From Actinomycetes bacterium (lineage in GTDB: Bacteria > Actinomycetota > Acidimicrobiia > Acidimicrobiales > Bog-793): a DNA stretch of 64,000 nt. The stretch's first letter is position 1. The number at the start of each line of letters is the position of its first letter. Position numbers and translations under genes: made by a program. The DNA lies in contig JAKABW010000005.1 of NCBI GenBank assembly GCA_021796535.1, forward strand, positions 1 through 64,000, read 5' to 3'. The notes beneath the pieces are model-generated. The model had not been told where the DNA came from. It searched no databases and saw only the letters and a list, made by a program, of their open reading frames with translations. This document shows positions 18,530 through 27,369 of this stretch, piece by piece.

Positions 18530-20434
18530 TCAGGACAATCCCAGTTCCTTTGTAAAGTCTCTTTCTTCCAGGGCAACGGAGATATCCCGTAAAAATGCGG
18601 CCGCATAAGAAGTGTCGATCACTCTGGCGTCAAAAGCCAGACCCAGCATTCCCATTGAGTGCACTATGATCGCTTCCTCCCCTTCCACGGTCACGACGGT
18701 GGGTTTACGCTTGATGGTGTCTATGGACAACACGGCGACTTGGGGTTGAGTAATGATGGGAAATGTCAAAGCGGCACCCATGGCTCCCTGATTGCTGACG
18801 GCTATCGTCCCGTTCGTCACGTCTTCCGCTCCCAAAGAACGGGAGCGGGCTCTCGTAACCAATTTCTTGGTCTCCGTGACGAGATCGGAAAAGCTCATGG
18901 AGTCAGCCTGGCGCAATACCGGCACTATCATGCCGTCACCTTCCAAGTTGACCACGATTCCCACGTTGATATAGTGATGGACGATGAGTTCGTCTCTCCC
19001 CACGGACGCGTTCATTTTCGGATATTTGGGAAGCACGTTGAGCAAAGCGCTCAGGACAAAGGGCAGATAGGTAACATGAAAATCAAACAAAGTGTTGGTC
19101 GGCTTATTGAGAAGCTGCCTGGCCTGTTCCACTTTTTCAAAATCGACTTCTCTGGCCACAAAAGCATGCGGCGCAATCGATTTTGACCTCACCATGTGCT
19201 CCGCCGTTACCCGTCTCATGGAGGTAAAGGGAATTCTTTCGTCGTTTTTTTGGGACGAATTGGCGGCGGACCTGGGGGCGGTTTCCTGGTTTTTTCTGTA
19301 GCTTCTGACCTCTGTTTCCGCGACGGGCTGATTCTCTGCGAGGTTGTTCCACAGCTTACCCAATATACTGGCCGTTTCGCTTGACTGGGTGACCGCCACC
19401 TGATCCTGTCCGGTGGCGACATTGGTTTCCACCGGTTGCACGTTCAGCCTTTCGGCGGCTATTTCTTCGGCCTCCAAAAAGTCGTCCGCTTCTTCGCGCG
19501 GCTTCACCCGGGAAACGGCCCGGACGGGAGGCTGCTCCTCCGGGTCTTCTTCCTTGGATACGGCCGAATCGGATTCGGTCGACGCCACACGGGCCGCGAC
19601 GTCGTCTCTGGTAACCCTGCCGCCCGGGGCGGATCCCGCAATTCCGGCAAGATCCAGATTGTTTTCTTCGGCCATGCGCCTGACGAGAGGAGAGACCACC
19701 AGACCTGCGCTTTCGGCGGCATCCGGTTCGGACGCTTCGGGGGCGGGTTCCTGCAAAACTTCGTCCGGAGAAACGTCCGGCTGGCCGAAGGCCGTCGTGT
19801 CTTCTTCGGGCAAATAGGCGTCGGGATGCATGTAGCCGGGGTCGTCCTGATTCCCGTCGGCGAGACCGGGTGTCTCCACCTCATAGTCGGCCAAGCCTCC
19901 TTCCGAGAAAAATGACTCGGTCGGCACGGGCCGGACGGCGTCGCTCCCGTAGGGGTCCCCGTATTGAGGCATTGCGGGGGTGGTTTCTTCGCTTTCGTAA
20001 TTCTCCGGCAACAAAGGAAGGCCTTCTCCGGGTGCGGATGCTTCTCTGGGTGCGGGGGCGTCCGCCAATTCGGGATCGATCGTGATTTGGTCCGTATGGG
20101 CGGCCAATCCCAACGTCGCGGTGATGGAAGCGAGATCGCGGATGGTGGCCAGGGGATCGGTTTTGGAAGCGGCTTCCGACGCGTTCTCCCGGGGGGCATC
20201 CGCCCGGGTGATAACGGCGAGCGTCATGCCCACGTCAACTGTTGCGCCTTCGGGGAAAATAATTCTTTCGATTACGCCGGAGGCCGGAGAAGGAACTTCG
20301 GAGTCAACTTTATCCGTGGAAACTTCGAAAAGGGGTTCGTCTTGGGTAACGAAATCACCCTCCGACTTCAGCCATCTGATAATGGTTCCCTCCGTGACGG
20401 CTTCGCCCAATTGAGGCATTTTTACGTCAGCCAA
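18530..20434 (-). CDS. Dihydrolipoamide acyltransferase (E2) of a 2-oxoacid dehydrogenase, His-less active site
   Basis: 634 aa from the TTG at 20434, with GGGGG about seven bases upstream and an eight-base overlap with lpd. The ORF track extension of 39 codons lies inside lpd and is not plausible. Domains: lipoyl domain 1-80 with lipoyl Lys K42 in STDKVDSE; a long acidic Pro/Glu linker (about 85-255); peripheral subunit-binding domain (VVSPLVRRMAEENNLDL, then GGRVTRDDVAARV); a second linker; catalytic domain from about 405. The usual C-terminal DHRxxDG motif reads FDARVIDTS here: the catalytic His is Ala603 and the Gly is Thr608. The DNA was rechecked (GACGCC AGA). It may be a structural or lipoyl-carrying subunit, or use another residue. 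Family member is certain; acyl specificity (succinyl, acetyl, branched) is not. Confidence 0.88.
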   Translation of the reverse strand: MADVKMPQLGEAVTEGTIIRWLKSEGDFVTQDEPLFEVSTDKVDSEVPSPASGVIERIIFPEGATVDVGMTLAVITRADAPRENASEAASKTDPLATIRDLASITATLGLAAHTDQITIDPELADAPAPREASAPGEGLPLLPENYESEETTPAMPQYGDPYGSDAVRPVPTESFFSEGGLADYEVETPGLADGNQDDPGYMHPDAYLPEEDTTAFGQPDVSPDEVLQEPAPEASEPDAAESAGLVVSPLVRRMAEENNLDLAGIAGSAPGGRVTRDDVAARVASTESDSAVSKEEDPEEQPPVRAVSRVKPREEADDFLEAEEIAAERLNVQPVETNVATGQDQVAVTQSSETASILGKLWNNLAENQPVAETEVRSYRKNQETAPRSAANSSQKNDERIPFTSMRRVTAEHMVRSKSIAPHAFVAREVDFEKVEQARQLLNKPTNTLFDFHVTYLPFVLSALLNVLPKYPKMNASVGRDELIVHHYINVGIVVNLEGDGMIVPVLRQADSMSFSDLVTETKKLVTRARSRSLGAEDVTNGTIAVSNQGAMGAALTFPIITQPQVAVLSIDTIKRKPTVVTVEGEEAIIVHSMGMLGLAFDARVIDTSYAAAFLRDISVALEERDFTKELGLS

Positions 20435-21848
20435 TGTGTAACCCCCTTCCCGTAAGAGCCAGCACTGTTTCTCCGAAAGTCTCCGAAAGAGTCGGGTGCG
20501 GCTGTATGAACTGCGCCACCTCTTGGGGGGTGGCTTCCCAGTTGACGGCAAGATATGCCTGTCCCAGTTGTTCGGTAACCCAAGGACCCACCATGTGCAC
20601 GCCCAACAATTTACCGGCTTTGCCGGAAGAATCTTTTTCGCATATGACTTTCACGAATCCGTCCGTTTCACCCAAGATAATTGCCCTTCCGTTTCCTCCG
20701 AAAGGATCCTTTTTGACAAGGATATCATAGCCCACCTCCCGAGCGGCGCGCTCTGTAAGACCGACAAAGGCCACTTCCGGTGCAGAGTATATGCACCAAG
20801 GAACTTTTTGGTAATCCACGGGAAGCGCTTTTTCCCCCAAAATCTGCTTTATGACAAAAATGCCTTCGGCAAAACCGACGTGCGCCAATTGCGGCGTGTT
20901 TATCAAATCGCCTATCGCAAATACGCCTTTGGCCCCGGTCTTGAGATTCCCGTCCACCGCAACGTAACCTTTTTCATCCAGCGTGACGGCAGAGTCTTCG
21001 GAAAGCAGGGAGGCAGAATTGGGCGAGCGCCCCACCGATACGACGACCTGGTCCACTTCGACGCTGTCGCCGTCGGCAAAAGAAACCAGAACCCCTTCGT
21101 CCGAAATCACATTGTTGTTCACCTGAGCCTGTGTTTTTACAAAAATGCCTTTTCTGCGGAAAGACTTTGCCACGGTTTCGGATACTTCCTCATCGCAGCC
21201 CGGCAACAAAGTTCCGGTGACTTCCACCAGCGTTACTTTTGAACCGAAGTCGGCGAGCAGGGAGGCGAATTCGCAACCGATCGCTCCCCCGCCTATCACC
21301 AGCGACCTGCCGGGAACCGCTTTCATTTCCAGCACGTCGTCCGAAGTCAAAATGCGCGAGCCGTCAGGCACAAAACCGGGGATGCTTCTGGGACTGGAAC
21401 CCGTGGCCAGGATAATGTATTTGGCCTGCAGCAATTGCCTGTGCCCGTCGGCGGAAATAACCTCCGCGACGTTATTGGCCAACAACTTGCCCGTGCCCTG
21501 GACTATGGATATTTTCCTGTTCCGCATCAGACCTTCAAGTCCCCTGTGCAGGCGGTCCACCACCGTCGATTTGCGGCCCTGCATCACCGAAGCGTCCAGC
21601 ACCGGCGGAGAAGAGAGAACCCCGTAATCTCTGGCCTGCGAAATGGAGACAAAATTTCTCGCCGTTTCCAGCAATTCTTTTGCCGGTATGCACCCTCTGT
21701 GCAAACAGGTTCCGCCGACTTTGTCTTTTTCCACAACCGCTATTTTCAAACCGGCCGACGCCCCGTAAAGGGCGGCGGCATAGCCGCCCGGGCCGCCTCC
21801 TATGATAATGACATCAAAAAAATCTCTCGTGGTGATATCCATCGACAT
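20427..21848 (-). CDS. lpd: Dihydrolipoamide dehydrogenase (E3)
   Basis: 473 aa. FAD flavoprotein that reoxidises dihydrolipoyl groups with NAD. Visible: the N-terminal GGGPGGYAAAL FAD motif, redox disulfide GGTCLHRGCIP (CxxxxC), a second Rossmann GGGAIGCEFA for NAD, AIGDLINTPQLAH, and the C-terminal catalytic pair in HPTLSE. Length is standard. It precedes and overlaps the E2 gene by eight bases, so E3 and E2 are coupled; lipBA follows. E1 is not in this window. Confidence 0.96.
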   Translation of the reverse strand: MSMDITTRDFFDVIIIGGGPGGYAAALYGASAGLKIAVVEKDKVGGTCLHRGCIPAKELLETARNFVSISQARDYGVLSSPPVLDASVMQGRKSTVVDRLHRGLEGLMRNRKISIVQGTGKLLANNVAEVISADGHRQLLQAKYIILATGSSPRSIPGFVPDGSRILTSDDVLEMKAVPGRSLVIGGGAIGCEFASLLADFGSKVTLVEVTGTLLPGCDEEVSETVAKSFRRKGIFVKTQAQVNNNVISDEGVLVSFADGDSVEVDQVVVSVGRSPNSASLLSEDSAVTLDEKGYVAVDGNLKTGAKGVFAIGDLINTPQLAHVGFAEGIFVIKQILGEKALPVDYQKVPWCIYSAPEVAFVGLTERAAREVGYDILVKKDPFGGNGRAIILGETDGFVKVICEKDSSGKAGKLLGVHMVGPWVTEQLGQAYLAVNWEATPQEVAQFIQPHPTLSETFGETVLALTGRGLHIG

Positions 21849-22003
21849 TAATAATTGCCTCCGATCAAACGCAAACGACCAAAAACTGGCGATTCACCCA
21901 CTTGTTTCCCGGCTCAAGGGTCGTCTGTTAGCCTATTCTACTCCGATGCCAAACGGTTCCGTCAATGCGGCAAATCTCATATTATTACTTATTGGTATTT
22001 GCG

Positions 22004-22546
22004 TCATATGAATTTGTTCGTATATAAAAAAGATATAACCTCGTCGGCACATTCCTCCGGCGGCTTATACGCGGTATCGAGCGTGATGTCGGGCGAAAGA
22101 GGTTTTTCGTATATGTCGTCTATTCCGGTGAAGTGACTTATCCCGCCTCCCCGGGCCAACTTATAAAGGCCTTTCGGGTCACGCGACTCACAGGCCTGCA
22201 AAGAAGCGGCAACGTATACTTCCACAAATGCCAGATTTTCTTCGGCATGTCTTTTTTTGATAAAATCGTGCATTTCCCTGTAGGGAGTGATGATGGGGAC
22301 CAAGACCACAAAATTCTGCTTGGCAAACAGGATGGCCACTTCGGCAGCCCTGCGCACGTGCTCGGATCTGTCGGATCTGGAAAAACCGAGATCCCTGCTG
22401 ATTCCGGAACGCAAAGTGTCGCCGTCTGCCACATAACAGGCCAGGCCTTTGCGTGAAAGTTCTTCAGATATAAAATCGGCCACCGTGGTTTTGCCGGACC
22501 CGGAAAGACCGGTGAACCAAACGGTTACCCCTTTTGACGCATACAA
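22004..22546 (-). CDS. cysC: Adenylyl-sulfate (APS) kinase
   Basis: 180 aa. Phosphorylates APS to PAPS in sulfate activation. P-loop GLSGSGKTT near the N-terminus, DGDTLRSGISRDLGFSRSDR (APS-binding region), the RRAAEVA helix, VYVAASLQACESRDPKGLY and YEKP are all as in CysC. It follows cysN after a 134-bp gap that contains only a weak 7-bp inverted repeat (22647-22666). Confidence 0.95.
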   Translation of the reverse strand: MYASKGVTVWFTGLSGSGKTTVADFISEELSRKGLACYVADGDTLRSGISRDLGFSRSDRSEHVRRAAEVAILFAKQNFVVLVPIITPYREMHDFIKKRHAEENLAFVEVYVAASLQACESRDPKGLYKLARGGGISHFTGIDDIYEKPLSPDITLDTAYKPPEECADEVISFLYTNKFI

Positions 22547-22680
22547 ATCGTTCCAATCGTCCGTTTCGCAGTATGTTGGCTGCGATAAAGAGCATACAGG
22601 ACAGATGCCGTTAACGTCTCAGAATAGGGAAGATCCGAGAGGTGACAATATTTTGCGGCAAATATTACGGCAAGCGGCTG

Positions 22681-23940
22681 TTACGTGTGCGTGAGCAGCA
22701 TGCCGGCGGCGACGGTGACCTGAGTCTGCTCGTCCACCAAGACAAAACTTCCGGTGGCTTTGTTGACGCGGTATTCGTCGTAGAAAAGCGGAACGGTCGT
22801 CCTGAAACTGATGCGTCCTATGTCGTTCAGACCGAGTTCTTTCGCCGATTCGTCGCGGTGTAAAGTGTTGATGTCAAGTCTGTAGCGTATCTCATGCACC
22901 AGGGCCTTACCCCAAGCCGTATTGTGCTTGATGGCGAGCTTTGTGCCCTCTTCCAGAGGTTTTTCCGACATCCAGCAGACAGTGGCAGAGAGATCCTGTG
23001 ATATATAGGGTTTGTTGTGGGGACGGCACAACATGTCCCCTCTGGAAATATCCAGATCGTCGGCGAGTCTGATGATCACGGACATGGGAGGAAAGGCCTG
23101 CTCCAACTCTTGGTCGTAGAACTCAATCCCTTCGACCTTGCTCACAAAACCCGACGGCAAAACCATCACTTCGTCTCCGACACCCAAAATTCCCGATGCC
23201 ACCTGACCGGCATAACCCCGGTAGTCGTGCAATTGCTGCGAGCGGGGACGCATAACCAACTGGACGGGAAATCTGAGGTCAATCAAATTCCTGTCGGAAG
23301 CGATGTGCACGTCCTCCAAGTGGTGCAAAAGAGAAGCCCCTTCATACCACGGCATGGCCGTGGATCTGTCGACGACGTTGTCGCCCTGCAGAGCCGATAT
23401 CGGGATAAAAGTTATATCGGGAATTTGCAGTCTGGTTACGAACGTCTCCAGTTCGGCGCGAATTTCTTGGAAACGCTCTTTCGACCAGCCCACCAAATCC
23501 ATTTTGTTGATACAGACGACCAAATGAGAAATTCGCAGCAAAGACGCAATGAAAGCGTGGCGTTTCGTCTGTTCGGTGATACCGTTTCGGGCATCCACCA
23601 GTACCAGCACCAAATCGGCCGTGGAACAACCGGTTATCATGTTCCTGGTGTGTTGGATGTGGCCGGGACTGTCCGCAATGATGAATTTCCGCTTGGGGGT
23701 GGAAAAATACCTGTAGGCTACGTCGATTGTGATGCCTTGTTCTCGCTCAGCCCGCAAACCGTCGGTCAGCAGAGCCAAGTCCACATATTCGTCGCCTCTG
23801 TCCAGGCTTGTCTTTTCGATGGCCTCCAGCTGATCTTCAAAAATCTGTTTTGAGTCGTAAAGCAGTCTTCCGATAAGCGTCGACTTCCCGTCATCCACAC
23901 TGCCGGCGGTGGCAAACCTCAACAAATCAGTCTGGGACAT
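22681..23940 (-). CDS. cysN: Sulfate adenylyltransferase subunit 1 (GTPase)
   Basis: 419 aa from the ATG at 23940, which overlaps the cysD stop by one base (TGATG). The track ORF runs 51 codons further up through cysD and is not the start. EF-Tu-like GTPase that drives ATP sulfurylase: GSVDDGKSTL (G1), REQGITIDVAYRYF (G2 region), DSPGHIQHTRN (G3, in which the usual Glu of DxPGHE is Ile), NKMDLV (G4), then two beta-barrel domains. It lacks a CysC fusion, and a separate cysC follows. Confidence 0.95.
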   Translation of the reverse strand: MSQTDLLRFATAGSVDDGKSTLIGRLLYDSKQIFEDQLEAIEKTSLDRGDEYVDLALLTDGLRAEREQGITIDVAYRYFSTPKRKFIIADSPGHIQHTRNMITGCSTADLVLVLVDARNGITEQTKRHAFIASLLRISHLVVCINKMDLVGWSKERFQEIRAELETFVTRLQIPDITFIPISALQGDNVVDRSTAMPWYEGASLLHHLEDVHIASDRNLIDLRFPVQLVMRPRSQQLHDYRGYAGQVASGILGVGDEVMVLPSGFVSKVEGIEFYDQELEQAFPPMSVIIRLADDLDISRGDMLCRPHNKPYISQDLSATVCWMSEKPLEEGTKLAIKHNTAWGKALVHEIRYRLDINTLHRDESAKELGLNDIGRISFRTTVPLFYDEYRVNKATGSFVLVDEQTQVTVAAGMLLTHT

Positions 23941-24854
23941 CAAAAATATCCTTCCCGTTTTCTGTCTTCCATCGCGGCTTCGGAAAACTTGTCGTCCGCC
24001 CTCGTCGCTCCCCGCTCGGAAATACGGGTTGTCGATATTTCCTGGATAACCTCTTCTATGGTCTTGGCTGTGGACAAAACCGGGGAAGTGCACGTCATAT
24101 CGCCGACCGTTCTGTAACGCACGCTTGCCGTATGCACCTCTTCTTCCGGATTGGCCGGATCGGGTTGGGTGTAAGGGGTGAGGGCCAAAAGCATCTGGCC
24201 TTTTCTGAAAACTTCTCTTTCGTGCGCGAAATAGATACCGGGCAACTCTATGCTTTCATTTTCTATGTATTGCCAGATGTCCAGTTCCGTCCAATTTGAC
24301 AGGGGGAATATCCTGAAGTGCTCCCCTTTCCTGTATCTCCCGTTATAAAGATTCCACAGCTCGGGTCTTTGGCGCCTCGGGTCCCATTGTCCGAATTCGT
24401 CCCTGTGCGAAAAAACTCTTTCTTTCGCCCTGGCTTTTTCTTCGTCACGGCGGCCTCCGCCAAAAACGGCGTCAAATCTGTTTCTGGCGATCGCTTCGAT
24501 CAGACTGTGAGTCTGCAACCTGTTGCGGGATGCCCCCGGTGTTTTGTCTTCTGTCACTTCGCCGTTGTCGATGGCATCCTGGACACTGCCCACGACGAGA
24601 CGGACTCCGAGTTCGGCAACACGTCTGTCCCTGAAGTCAAGGACTTCCGGGAAATTGTGACCGGTATCTATATGCAGGACCGGAAAGGGCAATTGACCCG
24701 GCCAGCACGCCTTGACGGCCAGGTGCAGCAAAACCGCCGAGTCTTTCCCGCCGGAGAAAAGAAGACATGGTCTTTCAAACTCGGCGACAACTTCTCTTAT
24801 GACATATATGGCTTCGGCTTCGAGAGCTTCTAAATGTGAAAGTGTGTAATTCAA
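23940..24854 (-). CDS. cysD: Sulfate adenylyltransferase subunit 2
   Basis: 304 aa. PP-loop ATP sulfurylase subunit that makes APS with CysN. LLFSGGKDSAVLLHLA near residue 30 is the PP-loop; the HIDTGHNFPEVLDFRD segment, AVFGGGRRDEEKARAKERV and the C-terminal TRADDKFSEAAMEDRKREGYF region match CysD. The start is TTG at 24854, fixed by the conserved YTLSHLEALEAE N-terminus. No Shine-Dalgarno sequence precedes it; an inverted repeat sits instead two bases upstream, so initiation may be leaderless or regulated. Confidence 0.95.
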   Translation of the reverse strand: MNYTLSHLEALEAEAIYVIREVVAEFERPCLLFSGGKDSAVLLHLAVKACWPGQLPFPVLHIDTGHNFPEVLDFRDRRVAELGVRLVVGSVQDAIDNGEVTEDKTPGASRNRLQTHSLIEAIARNRFDAVFGGGRRDEEKARAKERVFSHRDEFGQWDPRRQRPELWNLYNGRYRKGEHFRIFPLSNWTELDIWQYIENESIELPGIYFAHEREVFRKGQMLLALTPYTQPDPANPEEEVHTASVRYRTVGDMTCTSPVLSTAKTIEEVIQEISTTRISERGATRADDKFSEAAMEDRKREGYF

Positions 24855-24856
24855 AG

Positions 24857-24875
24857 TATGACCATTTTAGTCATA
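24857..24875. promoter_or_regulatory. Inverted repeat at the cysD start, operator candidate
   Basis: TATGAC and GTCATA are separated by seven bases and end two bases before the cysD TTG. A sulfur-responsive repressor bound here would block the whole cysDNC-lpd-E2-lipBA direction. Short arms make chance possible. Confidence 0.4.
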
Positions 24876-24921
24876 TTTTGAGACCCTTCTCTAAAAAATG
24901 GAAATTTTATTCGCCGATATT

Positions 24922-25392
24922 TTATTTTTTGCCTTCACGGGCCATGATGTCCCTGGCCGCTTTATTGGCCAAACTGTCCGCCAATTCATTAAATGTATTG
25001 CCGGCATGACCCTTCACCCATCTAAAACTTATTTCGTTTTGGCGTTCGTCTATTGTCCGAATCAGGAGCGGCTCCCAAAGGTCCCTGTTGGCCACCGGCT
25101 CCCCTTTGGAATTGCGCCAATTGTTGGCACGCCACTTGACCCACCAACCGTCTTTGAAGCAATTGACCACATAGGCGGAATCGCTCACCACGACAAGAGG
25201 TCCGGATAAGGCATTAACCGCCATCAATACCGCAAAAAGTTCCATTCTCTGATTGGTCGTTACGGACTCGGAACCGCAGTCGTGGACGGTTTCGGAAATA
25301 ACCCACGCCCAGCCCCCCGATCCCGGGTTGCCGATGCAGGCGCCGTCCGTGTACACCGTCGTGTTGCGGGTTGTTTCTTGTCCTGACATCAT
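24922..25392 (-). CDS. rnhA: Ribonuclease HI
   Basis: 156 aa, about the size of E. coli RNase HI. It degrades RNA in RNA-DNA hybrids. Carboxylate residues: Asp in YTDGACIGNPG, Glu in RMELFAV, Asp in VVSDSAYV and Asp in ELADSLANKAA, plus His in VKGHAGN. The basic helix WWVKWRANNWRNSKGEPVAN is the substrate-handle region. It is the first gene of the minus-strand run; two adjacent ATG codons are possible starts. Confidence 0.95.
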   Translation of the reverse strand: MMSGQETTRNTTVYTDGACIGNPGSGGWAWVISETVHDCGSESVTTNQRMELFAVLMAVNALSGPLVVVSDSAYVVNCFKDGWWVKWRANNWRNSKGEPVANRDLWEPLLIRTIDERQNEISFRWVKGHAGNTFNELADSLANKAARDIMAREGKK

Positions 25393-25531
25393 ACGCGATT
25401 TTCTCCAACAAAAATTTTCCTACAAACAAGATAGCAGAAACAAAACCGCTCTCTCCGGCCTGAGGGCGGCGGCGTGTGCGCCGAACTGTTATGATGGCGT
25501 TAAAAATCTTCTCACAAAGGCGGCAACGGAT

Positions 25532-26128
25532 GTGAAAAACTCCCAAGAAACAATGCTCTCCCTGGCCGGGGAGGAAGCGGCGGACCGGCTGATCAGTCAA
25601 AACTTGTTTGCCCTGCTGATAGGGATGGTACTTGACCAGCAAATTCCCCTTGACAGGGCATTCACCGGCCCTTATCTGCTGGCAGAAAGACTCGGGATTG
25701 CGCTGACTCCGGAGGCGGTTTTGCAAACCGACACGGACAAATTCTATAAAGCCTTCACCGAAAAACCTGCCCTTCACCGCTTCCCCATCGCCATGGCGGA
25801 CAGGGTCCTGGGACTGTCCCAAATCCTGACGGCCAAATACCAAAACGATGTCTCTTCACTCATCGAAGGAGCAGAAAATGGCCGGGAACTGCTGAAACGG
25901 ATATTGGAACTGCCGGGATTCGGAACCCAGAAAGCAAAAATATTTATAGCGCTGTGCGGAAAACAGATGGGTCTGAAATGTCCCGGATGGGAAGAGGTGT
26001 CGTTCCCCTTCAGCGAGCCGGGTTCTCTCCTCTCCATTGCGGACATCAAGGACAAAGACTCCTTGGCAAAAGTGAGGGCAAACAAAAAGCTCCTCAAGGA
26101 GCAGGCAAAATCGGCCCAAAACAAATAG
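25532..26128 (+). CDS. HhH-GPD superfamily base-excision-repair-like protein
   Basis: 198 aa from the GTG at 25532, preceded by AAAGGCGG. The track ORF runs 93 codons further upstream, antisense to rnhA, and that part is spurious; the ATG at 25553 is another option. The ISQNLFALLIGMVLDQQIPLD start, the KPALHRFPIAMADRV segment and the helix-hairpin-helix LPGFGTQKAKIFIALCGK fit the actinobacterial HhH-GPD family of uncharacterised DNA-glycosylase-like proteins. The usual HhH-GPD catalytic Asp is not obvious, so glycosylase activity is unproven. The gene ends just before a strong hairpin. Confidence 0.7.
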   Translation: MKNSQETMLSLAGEEAADRLISQNLFALLIGMVLDQQIPLDRAFTGPYLLAERLGIALTPEAVLQTDTDKFYKAFTEKPALHRFPIAMADRVLGLSQILTAKYQNDVSSLIEGAENGRELLKRILELPGFGTQKAKIFIALCGKQMGLKCPGWEEVSFPFSEPGSLLSIADIKDKDSLAKVRANKKLLKEQAKSAQNK

Positions 26129-26141
26129 GTCAAATAAATAA

Positions 26142-26175
26142 GGATGCGCGGACAAAAAACATTGTCCGCGCATCC
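26142..26175 (+). terminator. Terminator-like hairpin after the HhH gene
   Basis: GGATGCGCGGACA and TGTCCGCGCATCC form a perfect 13-bp stem with an 8-base loop. The plus side continues AAATATTT without a clean T-run, so termination may be weak. Confidence 0.6.
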
Positions 26176-26561
26176 AAATATTTACCGATAACGCCTGCAT
26201 TCGCAAAAAAGGGCGGGACCGGTTCCCGGATTGCAGGCGGGCTTCCGGTCGGGATTCACCAACGGTCCGGTCAGCCGCTAGTGTCCGGACGCCTCCAGGG
26301 TCCCAAAACGTTTACTATACAGTTTGACCACCTCCTTCCTCTGGTAAAACCATTCTACAATCCGTTGTCCGGATTTGCCGTCACCTCGGACAGTTCTCCG
26401 GAACTTTGGCGGCGCCAAAGCATTTAGCGCGGCGGCGAGAACCAAAAAGCCCGGACAAAACCGGCCGGAACACGGAACGGCGCCATGGCCTTTTGGGGAA
26501 GAAACACAAAATAATTTTTACTATCGCCATAGTGGTATTTATATGAGCATAATATATAGGT
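26176..26561. other. Non-coding stretch before sufC
   Basis: About 385 bases, GC-rich at first and AT-rich over the last 60. I checked both strands for RNase P, SRP and tmRNA hallmarks and found none. The AT-rich end (ATATGAGCATAATATATAGG) probably holds the sufC promoter. Confidence 0.5.
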
Positions 26562-27329
26562 ATGACACTTGAAACCTCCGAAGCCGTGCTGAGTATAAAA
26601 GATTTGCATGCCGTCGTGGCAGAGACCGGACGGGAGATCCTGAAAGGGCTCAACCTGGAGATAGCTCCGGGAGAAGTCCATGTCATCATGGGACCGAATG
26701 GGTCCGGCAAGTCGACACTGGCAAACGTCATTGCCGGCAACCCCACCTACGAGGTCAACAAAGGTCAGATATTTTTAAGCGGAGACGAAATAACCCACTA
26801 TCCGGCCGATGTGAGGGCAAAAAAAGGTATTTTTCTTGCTTTCCAGCAACCGGAAGAAATACCTGGTGTGCCCCTCAGCCAATTTCTCCGCCAAGCCATG
26901 TCCGAACGTCAGGCATCGCCGGTTTCCGTGCTGGAAGTAAGGGTTCAACTGCAGGAATGGCTCAAGCAGCTCAACCTGGATCCGTCATTCGCAGAGCGTC
27001 AATTGAATACAGGTTTTTCCGGCGGTGAAAAAAAGCGCAACGAAATTTTGCAAATGGCTGCCTTGTCGCCGGATCTGGCGATTTTGGACGAAACGGATTC
27101 GGGACTGGACATAGACGGTCTCAAGGTGGTGGTCGAAGGCATCAACATCATCAAGGGGTCCAACCCGGACATAGCCATTCTTATTGTTACCCACTATGCT
27201 AATATTTTGAAGGATATAGAAGTAAATAAAGTGCATATTTTTACTGACGGAAAAATTGTTGAGACCGGGGACAAAAATTTGGCATCGCTGGTTGAAAAAA
27301 GCGGATACGCCAAATGGCTCACACCGTAA
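26562..27329 (+). CDS. sufC: Fe-S assembly ATPase SufC
   Basis: 255 aa ABC-type ATPase of the SUF iron-sulfur assembly system. Walker A GPNGSGKSTLAN, Q-loop FLAFQQPEEIPGV (the QxPxxIxG form is characteristic of SufC), signature TGFSGGEKKRNEI and Walker B LAILDETDSGLDIDGL. It normally works in the SufBCD scaffold, but sufB and sufD are not adjacent. First gene of sufC-sufS-sufU; only a weak AGG precedes the ATG. Confidence 0.96.
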   Translation: MTLETSEAVLSIKDLHAVVAETGREILKGLNLEIAPGEVHVIMGPNGSGKSTLANVIAGNPTYEVNKGQIFLSGDEITHYPADVRAKKGIFLAFQQPEEIPGVPLSQFLRQAMSERQASPVSVLEVRVQLQEWLKQLNLDPSFAERQLNTGFSGGEKKRNEILQMAALSPDLAILDETDSGLDIDGLKVVVEGINIIKGSNPDIAILIVTHYANILKDIEVNKVHIFTDGKIVETGDKNLASLVEKSGYAKWLTP

Positions 27330-27369
27330 CCCGGTCCGGCATATATTGTTTTGATAAATCAGGTGAAAA

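Noticed and set aside
26176-26561. Possible structural RNA (RNase P, SRP or tmRNA) before sufC
   Set aside because: None of the conserved core sequences of these RNAs could be found on either strand.
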